Positions 57,616-64,000 of a stretch of 64,000 nucleotides of DNA are shown piece after piece. Positions within the stretch are counted from its first letter, which is position 1, and each line of letters begins with the position of its first letter. The notes under the pieces are model-generated. The model searched no databases, was not told the origin of the DNA, and saw only the letters and a list, made by a program, of their open reading frames with translations. Source of the stretch: Puccinia triticina (lineage: Eukaryota; Basidiomycota; Pucciniomycetes; Pucciniales; Pucciniaceae); assembly GCF_026914185.1 (NCBI RefSeq), contig NC_070571.1, positions 3,782,001 through 3,846,000 of the forward strand. The letters run 5' to 3'. The translations under genes and the position numbers were made by a program.

Positions 57616-59326
57616 ATGACTGCTCGTGCTTTCTTCTTCTTTTTGATCAGCTTGCTAGCATACAGCCGTTGTGTAGCTCAAACTGTCCCCGCCGGCTCCT
57701 TTAAATGTCTCCCAGTCAAAGTCAAACTGGCTGATTGTCAAAAGTAGGCTGATTTGCTTTCAGCCCCCTTCCTCTGACTCCATTCAACCAATTCTGATTC
57801 ATCTTGGTTCACTCACAAGCGTCTTGTATTGATGTTGGTCATTTCCCTGTTTTCTTTTCTTCTTTTTTTTTTTAAAAAAAACAGGGCTGTTGGCTCAATT
57901 AAATATTTTGCACGGGATAATTCAGTAACTTTTGGTGAAAACAGAATTGCTGTCAGCTTTGGAGGATGCTTGGTAAATCCTTTGCTTTTCCTTCAACCTC
58001 AAAGAAACTAATCAGGATATCAAGTCATGACCGTTGCTTTGTATGCATTTTTCTTTGACCAGGTAAAAGTCATTGCTACTGGTGGAGGGTGAGTAGATCT
58101 CACTTTTCCTACTTCTCAAACTTTGAATAATAAGCAGGTGTGATTGATGCTGATTAGAATTTCCCCACTTTTACCAGTGCTGCCATCAAGTATGATATAC
58201 AAAATGCATTGGTGTGGGGTATGTACAAATGTCCTCAGGTATGCAATCTCATCACTCAAACTGGTACATTTTTGTTAGCGACATACACATCTGACAGGAT
58301 ATGATCATCATTTTCAGGGAGGAACCTTTACTGCGCCCTTCTTCCAGGTCCAAGTTCTTGAGGTTCCACGTGATGACCGTTTATTCAGCCCCAAGGCACC
58401 CCTGCCTGGTAGGATTATGTGCACAAATGAAAAATCTTACGTTCCGCAAGATTGTGTTCAGTAAGTTGCCCATCTTTTGAAGGTGAAAGATTGGTCTGGG
58501 CCTGATATACCTTCTTATTGAACAATTAGGGCTGTTCTCACTGCACCTCTAGATCCAAAGTTACCTGGAGGTATGCTAATTCAGTCACCTGATATTGGAA
58601 TTCAGAATGACTATAGAACATGTAGTGTCAGTCAATCTACTCCAAAGAACTCATTCAAAATGTACTGCTTTCAGTGATTTCAATGCATTCTTGACACTGA
58701 TTTCAATTTTCAAAATTTTCAAAATTGGATACAAGTTTGCAGCAAGAGTGGTATGCTTGTTACCCTGTAAGTATTTCTCCTACATGATCTTTAATTATTC
58801 ATAAAGTGCTTATTTTTCTATAAAACAGGGACAAGCCATTTTTGCAGCAACGCATTGTAAGAAGGTTAAAAGATACGGATCCTAAATCTCTGATAGAAAC
58901 ATGCAGCAATAAGGTTGGTGAAGAATATATACAAATAGATATGTAGATAGGAATTGACATAAAACTATCTTGACACTTAGCCCGCTTATGTGGTGTTGGA
59001 TGTACCAACATCTGGACCAAATGAACAGGTACTGATACAAACATCCTACAATAGTAAATTCAAGGGAAGATAAAAAGAATGAAAGTAAAATTCAAAGGGA
59101 AGGAAAGGAAAAAGAAAGTTTTATCTTCTCATTCTGTTTTTCCCTTAATGAAAAATAGAGTATAAGCCGTTTGAGCTGCTGGAACTCCTCCTCTGCCTAT
59201 GCCTCAATCACAGACATTGACATAAAAAGACCTGGACCACCTCCATTGGCACAGCTGAATTTTACATTATGTATGAATTTATTTTTTAATTCCAAATTTA
59301 ACAACTGTATATATCTATCTGCATAA
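57616..59326 (+). CDS. Cysteine-containing secreted protein of unknown family
   Basis: ATG at 57616 opens MTARAFFFFLISLLAYSRCV, then AQTVPAG, a strong signal peptide. Exons well supported by phase: 57616-57743, 57885-57972, 58063-58088, 58178-58238, 58318-58460, from 58530, 58829-58913, 58981-59028, 59159-59326. Exon 6 may end at 58570 (GTATGC) or 58661 (GTACTG); only the second keeps frame to the stop and gives 292 codons. Cysteines occur in KCLPVK, ADCQK, GGCL, YKCPQ, IMCTNE, QDCVQ, ETCSN and LSCWN, a spacing typical of disulfide-rich secreted proteins. No catalytic motif is recognised. As a secreted rust protein it is an effector candidate (inference). Confidence 0.7.
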
Positions 59327-59399
59327 ACCTGTATTTGTGATATCAAACCAATTAGTCCTTTCAATGATAAAGTTGTTCTCAAAATGGATTTCATTGAGG

Positions 59400-59515
59400 A
59401 TAGAGAATTTTGATTTGTACCTGTTGGGGGGTGCCACCCACCACTTGATGGGTAACATTTGCACCTGCCAACGGCTTGTGCAGTGGTGCTGGATGGGGGG
59501 TACCCCAGTACCACT
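59400..59515. repeat. One end of a TAGAGAAT-type hAT MITE
   Basis: tagagaattttgatttg followed by ggtgccacccaccac and gtggtgctggatggggggtacc resembles the left end of 49261-50701. The right end was not found. Confidence 0.45.
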
Positions 59516-59623
59516 CATAATTATCTCCCCAGCCATGGAGACTGCTTTCAGTCACCAAGAAAATTGACCATGTTTCTACAAGGAGAATTACAAGTCATTG
59601 AACCCAATGGCCAAAGACTCACA

Positions 59624-60038
59624 CAACGGTGTATCCGCTGCGCTACGCCAAAAAAAGCGGCCTTTTAGCGTAGCGCAGCAGTTGCAGCTACGTGGCCAGA
59701 CCAAAAAGCGATAGCGCAGCGGTGTTCTTGCTGCGCTACTCGCTACGCGCAGCGATTTTCCGCTACCCTCCCAAGGCCATTAGCAAAAGCGCAGAAAAAG
59801 TGAAAACTTGCTACGCCACCCGCTAAATTAGCGGATAGCAGAACAGTTTTATGTTCAAAACATGTTTTTATGTGTTTTAAAACCTTTCTCTCTTGTTTTT
59901 TTGGCTCCCAAATCAAATAGCAAAAAGCGGCGCTGGCTGCTATGTGATTGCTTCTTTAGCGCTCTATTTTTTGTTTTTGTTTTTGGGAAAATCAAAAAGC
60001 GCATAGCGGCTAAACGCAGCACAGCTGATACACCGTTG
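59624..60038. mobile_element. TAGCG-type hAT MITE, 7-bp duplication
   Basis: 415 bp; ends CAACGGTGTATC and inverse GATACACCGTTG; flanks ACTCACA (59617-59623) and ACTAACA (60039-60045), 6 of 7 identical. The interior is packed with TAGCG/GCGCTA words. It is inserted between the tRNA-like A and B boxes of the surrounding repeat. Confidence 0.8.
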
Positions 60039-60453
60039 ACTAACAGCTGAACTTGATCTTGTGTAAAATCTTGAGTTCAAGTCCTCTTGTTGTCTTATAT
60101 TATTAATTTTTCCAATCACTACTTTAGATGTACTAACTAAATGATTTCACACTTGGTATGCCTTTTGCATACAGAGAGAGATAAGCTAATAATTTAGAAT
60201 CTCTCTATGTATTTATCTTAATTTATATTATTTAAGTGCAACTTGAGTCTTATCTCTCTATGGATTTTCGATATGTAGATAGATGACATCATATTCTTAC
60301 TGAATTTGAATTTCATAATTCCATCATCATTTTGATCCCCTTGGAGGTAATTATCTTATCAGAGCCTTGAACTGAAGGGCTCATGATCCTGTAATAATTT
60401 AAAGAAGGGATTTTTACCCCTCAGATTATTACCATAAAAACCCACTATCCTTA

Positions 60454-60817
60454 TAGCATCCGCATCCGTGGCTAGATTAGCCTGGGCTAACTAGCTTGGA
60501 TTACGATTGGAATAAGCTCATCCAATCGGCCATCCACATGGGTGCAGATTAGTGGGTCTAAGGCTGTCGGAGGTTATGTGTTTAGGTGCCTATATGTTAT
60601 GTGTTTGGCACCTAAACACATAAAGTTCATGCTGAAAAGCATGATGCATATTCATTTTGGGATTAGTCCCAGGATTAGTGGGGTCCACATTTAGACCCCA
60701 CTAGCTCCAAACAGAGCTCTGGGTTAAGTTGATCCCCGGTTGATCCAACCCGATGCGGGTGCGGGTTTGAACTAAGTGCCCTAATCCGGGCTAACATAGC
60801 ACCCGGTGCAGATGGTC
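60454..60817. mobile_element. TIR element in the tRNA-like repeat
   Basis: 364 bp between TTA copies (60451-60453, 60818-60820). Ends tagcatccgcatccg and cgggtgcagatggtc-like are imperfect inverted repeats, continued by gctaga/ttagcc words. Copy 1 of the surrounding repeat lacks it. Confidence 0.6.
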
Positions 60818-61399
60818 TTACTAGTTATAATTTTAGTGAGTGGGGTTTATGATAATCCAAAATATTTCCTTGAAGCTTCATCCTTTGTCCTTTGCAAGTC
60901 CTTTCCCAGGTACACACCACAATGGGAGGTTACACTACCATTAACGGTAGTGTAATGAAAACGTAATGGAATCTGTACCCTTATTGTTTCAATAACACTG
61001 GCAAAGCTTCTGTTATGTTTTATTTAAATTTTCTCCCTCTCTTCCAAGCCTTGTTACCTTATCCCTTCCAGTTATAGGAGGATAACCTGCGCAAAAAAAG
61101 GATTTTGCCTCCTTTTATGGTATTTTTACCTCTGATAACGCAGAGCATTATCTCCATTATTTCTCCTGGTGTTGAGGGAAAAACACCCTCTGTTACATTA
61201 CCAATTTTCCCAAAGAGAAATGTTGCCAGATATCAGTAACACATTATCTGGTAACAGTGGGAAGTTATGTTACAAAAATCCCTCTGGATATTGTGACATA
61301 TGTAACTTCTCATTGTTGCTACCCATGCTGTAACACCTGTATTACAGATGCTAAGATGCTGTATTATCCTTGAGGAGCAAAGGCCCCAGGCTTGATTAA

Positions 61400-62100
61400 T
61401 TGCTGTGTGCTCTTATGTCATCCTTAGAGCCAGCACAGCTGGCCAAAAGTGTGCCTTTTTTCCATTTTACTTCTATCTCATTTTATTATGTCTTTTTAAC
61501 CTTAATGTTTCACCTTTTTTGACTTCAGATACTCTCTGCACATCAAAGAAAAGGTTGGAGGACAACAGAATTAGTAGAGCTAATCTTCCCTAGTTTCCAC
61601 TGCCAGACTAAGTCTAGGTTGAAGAGGGTAACCTTTGATCTTTTGATTTGGTTTGAGAGAGAGATTTTGAGAGAAAAAATCAAGAGACACAGAGTTTCAC
61701 TCTGAGATAAGCAATTTTCAGTGAAAATTTTTCATTACTATCAATATCCTAAGCGCCTGTGATGGTAGGTATACTGGAAGTGTGGTATCCTCTGGTGGGT
61801 GATCCTGGGTTATCTGGCCCCTGAGGGTGTTTTTCTGGTGGTCTGAAGTCTGTTTATCCTCTAGCTGCATGGAGGATCCTAACTTCAAAAATTTTAACAG
61901 CTGGCTGACATAATCACATATGTACATGTGGTAGGAGCGCTCTGTTTCACCTGAGCTGCGGTGCCGCGCCCGTGCTTCAAAAATGTGAAACTCTATGAAG
62001 GAGAGGAGCTGTTGAGAAGTTCCCAGTGTAGAATAGGGTTTAAATGCATGGGAAAACAGAATTTGGATTCAAAACAAGTTTAAATCTACATCTTAAGAAG
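61400..62100 (-). repeat. Decayed LTR, related to the TGTCAGCC...TCACA solo LTRs
   Basis: Minus-strand similarity to 28060-29025: 'ggatcctaacttcaaaaatt', 'gataagcaattttcagtgaa', 'catgtggtaggagcgctc' and neighbours align. No clean ends or duplication. Confidence 0.5.
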
Positions 62101-62122
62101 ATATAACAAGATTTAGATATAA

Positions 62123-62283
62123 GGCCCCGTTTGGCTGCCACGTTATACGTCATGAATGTTTGAATTTATGACACCGTGACCCAAAGTTCACCCCCCGTTG
62201 CCACCAAAACTTTGAAACCCCCAGGGATTGCGCGTCATAAATTTGACCATTTATGTCGTATAATGCGGCAGCCAAACAGGGCC
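62123..62283. mobile_element. PIF/Harbinger-type MITE (GGCCCCGTTTGGCTGC)
   Basis: 161 bp, same length and ends as 21214-21374, flanked by TAA and TCA (one mismatch). Interior orientation is the same. Confidence 0.8.
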
Positions 62284-62529
62284 TCAATATAAAGATGAAG
62301 GCATTTTGAGGCCAGCTGTGATGGCTACCCGTGGGAATTGGGAACAGGGACCGGATACCTGCAGGGCTGCCAGGCTACGGTGTGAGAATGAAAGCTGGTT
62401 AGTTGGTGGAAATGTCCGCTGACCGCCTCCTTCAAGAATATTAGTTTCCGGGTTGTGTGATTATTGGCAACTTGGCTCCGCACTGCTACTTTCTGCTAGC
62501 CTTCAGCACTCCTCTACTGAGCCTGATCT

Positions 62530-63255
62530 ATAGCGTAATAATCCGCAAGTGAATGAAGCTCCGCACTTTGTAAGCACAAAATCCGCAAGTAACTCTCAAA
62601 GTAAAGATCAGATCCCAAATAAGTCTCCAATAACTCTAGTACATCCGTAGTTGTAAGTACAATGATGATGGTAATCCATAAGAATGATGAGAGAGCAAGA
62701 AATCCCTCCCCTCCTTCCCTTCACGCACATTACCGTTCCCACCCGATCCCGCACGTCTGACACTTTCCCGCACTAGTCCTCCAGCTCCGCCCGCTATCCC
62801 GCTTGTCACTTTCCCAGACTCCGCTCCTCTCCAACGCTTGTCCTCCCACCGTCCTCTGTCTAGCCCCCGTCAGTCGTTCTCTTGCCACCGCCTCCACCCT
62901 GGTTCCACCCGCCGGTGGAACCCGCTTTGGCTGTCGTGGTTCACCCGCTGAGGCGCCGCTGCTACCAGTCCACGTGTGTAGTTCCGCCGCAGTCCAGCCC
63001 TGTCTTTTCTGCTCCGATCCAAATACCCGATCCGCAATCCGTGATCCGTGCATTCCAGTCCGCGCGTGACTTTCTGTAAGCTTTCTTAGCGTGCTTTCCT
63101 GACCTCATCCTCAGTGCTTATGTCACCGGAATGCATTCTGCCTGAGAGGCATTGTGCATTCCCGCCCACGCTATACCCGCGTGGACATTCTACCGCGCTT
63201 GCCTATATAAATCACCACAACGGGTATACCCACAACCCATTCCTGATGCCCGCAG
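62530..63255 (+). repeat. CpG-rich LTR-like copy
   Basis: Partner of 29096-30085; retains CG dinucleotides that the other copy has lost. Contains the TATA-like gcctatataaatcac near 63200. Confidence 0.55.
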
Positions 63256-63331
63256 GTAAGGCCCATAAATACCCAGAGCTACTGCATCCACTATGGGCCC
63301 CAGTCTAGGCTGAGGGACCTTTGTACTTCAA

Positions 63332-63415
63332 GCTTAACTAGGCCTTTGGGCGGGAGCGGGAGCAAGCAGCGGAGCTGTCCACGCCAGTGGAGGCCTATGC
63401 CTTAAGTCGGAAATC
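63332..63415. repeat. Fold-back repeat, AAGCCTCTC-like
   Basis: 'cttaactaggcctttgg' and 'gtggaggcctatgccttaag' ends enclosing ggagcgggagc and gcggagctgtcc. A diverged member. Confidence 0.5.
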
Positions 63416-63730
63416 CCGCGTGATGAGTTTTCCAATTTGGCCTGAAAACCCTATTTTTTGCCTTTTCCTCATATAGCCGCTTGCTTCCTTGTCTTGACTG
63501 AATTCCTTTCTCAGGCCATAAAGGCCTGCTTCTTGTATTTCTTTTGGTGTTATGTAGCTTTTTTTATCACTCTTCACTATGCTTATAATGATTTTTGAAA
63601 AGTATGACTTTTCAATGTTTGGGGACTTTGTTTGGCGCGCGTGGGTTGCTTGAACTGCTCTTTTGAGCGTAAAAAAAGTTCAAACTTGGATTTTAGAAAA
63701 TCAGTATAAAATCACAAGTTTATGTATTTA

Positions 63731-63907
63731 TGTTGTTCAAAGTTGGTTTGCATAATTTTATGCATGCATAAATTGTAAAATCATAAAAATATTTTGGTGA
63801 GGAAATTTTGCATTACATAATCAGACAGTCATATCCCCTGCAAAAAAGATTTTATGAATTTATGATTTATGCATGCATAAAATTATGCAAACCAACTTTG
63901 AACACCA
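63731..63907. mobile_element. MITE (GTTGTTCAAAGTTGG ends)
   Basis: 177 bp; ends TGTTGTTCAAAGTTGG and CCAACTTTGAACACCA; TA on both sides. The inverted arms are over 40 bp including atgcatgcataaa. Relative of 46735-46916. Confidence 0.8.
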
Positions 63908-64000
63908 TAATTCCTTCTGAGTTTGGGTTGGATGAACAGGAAGATGCAGCTCTTCCAGAAACCCTGACAAAAAAATCCTCAAAGTTTTGAGGATACTGGG

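Larger units (their letters stand above)
59555..61000 (+). repeat. Dispersed repeat with tRNA-like boxes, copy 2 (interrupted)
   Basis: Matches the minus-strand block 4140-4690 from 'aaattgaccatgtttctaca' through the A box (tggccaaagactc, 59608), B box (gagttcaagtcc, 60073), 'atgatttcacactt' (near 60145), 'attattaccata' (near 60425) and 'cttactagttataattttag' (60817). Two later inserts split it: 59624-60038 and 60454-60817. Confidence 0.55.

Noticed and set aside
59600..60090. Functional tRNA gene
   Set aside because: Only A- and B-box-like motifs are visible; no convincing acceptor or anticodon stem could be drawn and the copy is split by a transposon.

Overview
This window is nuclear DNA of a filamentous basidiomycete, most likely a rust fungus of the Puccinia type. 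Protein-coding genes are short-exon, intron-rich genes with GTnnGT donors. Most of the 64 kb is nested transposable elements: hAT, PIF/Harbinger, Mutator-like, Copia, DIRS-like RT, solo LTRs and many MITEs. Terminal motifs such as GGAGGACTTCC, GGCCCYGTTTGGCTGC and GAGCATCTCCACCG recur, and TE copies carry CGA>TGA stops and CpG loss. The rust assignment rests on general familiarity with such genomes, not on a marker gene.

Layout. 1-5.4 kb: gene-poor DNA with a broken DIRS-like reverse transcriptase and a repeat with tRNA-like promoter boxes. 5.4-9.65 kb: a complete hAT transposon with a 7-bp target duplication. 9.7-13.3 kb: a complete two-gene Harbinger transposon (transposase plus Myb/SANT gene). 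13.6-19 kb: MITEs, a small secreted-protein candidate, and a broken intron-containing histone H4 copy between inverted arms, one arm split by a solo LTR. 19.3-23.7 kb: a stack of nested inserts. 24.3-26.7 kb: an intact proline dehydrogenase gene. 28-33.3 kb: a solo LTR, a CpG-depleted LTR-like copy and a hAT MITE filled with 47-bp palindromic units. 33.5-35.7 kb: a probable secreted-protein gene of unknown family. 36.2-37.3 kb: a TIR element full of palindromes. 38.8-45.9 kb: a Copia element split by three later insertions, each with a clean target duplication and each restoring the reading frame when subtracted. 47.5-50.7 kb: the 3' end of another hAT transposase, invaded by a 1.26-kb Mutator-like fold-back element, followed by a 1.44-kb hAT MITE. 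52.7-54.3 kb: an intact GH131 beta-glucanase gene with a probable 4-nt microexon. 55.3-55.9 kb: a stand-alone Copia-like gag ORF. 57.6-59.3 kb: a multi-exon cysteine-containing secreted protein. 59.6-64 kb: repeats again.

The working host genes are proline dehydrogenase (mitochondrial proline catabolism), GH131 (secreted glucan cleavage) and two or three predicted secreted proteins. They do not form a pathway cluster; they are islands in repeats. The most unusual feature is a recurring architecture: non-autonomous DNA transposons with different ends and target-site lengths (7, 8 and 10 bp) each contain an internal tandem array of their own short palindrome. A second is a hAT family whose three related copies show 7-bp rather than 8-bp duplications and carry dense TAGCG/CGCTA subterminal repeats.
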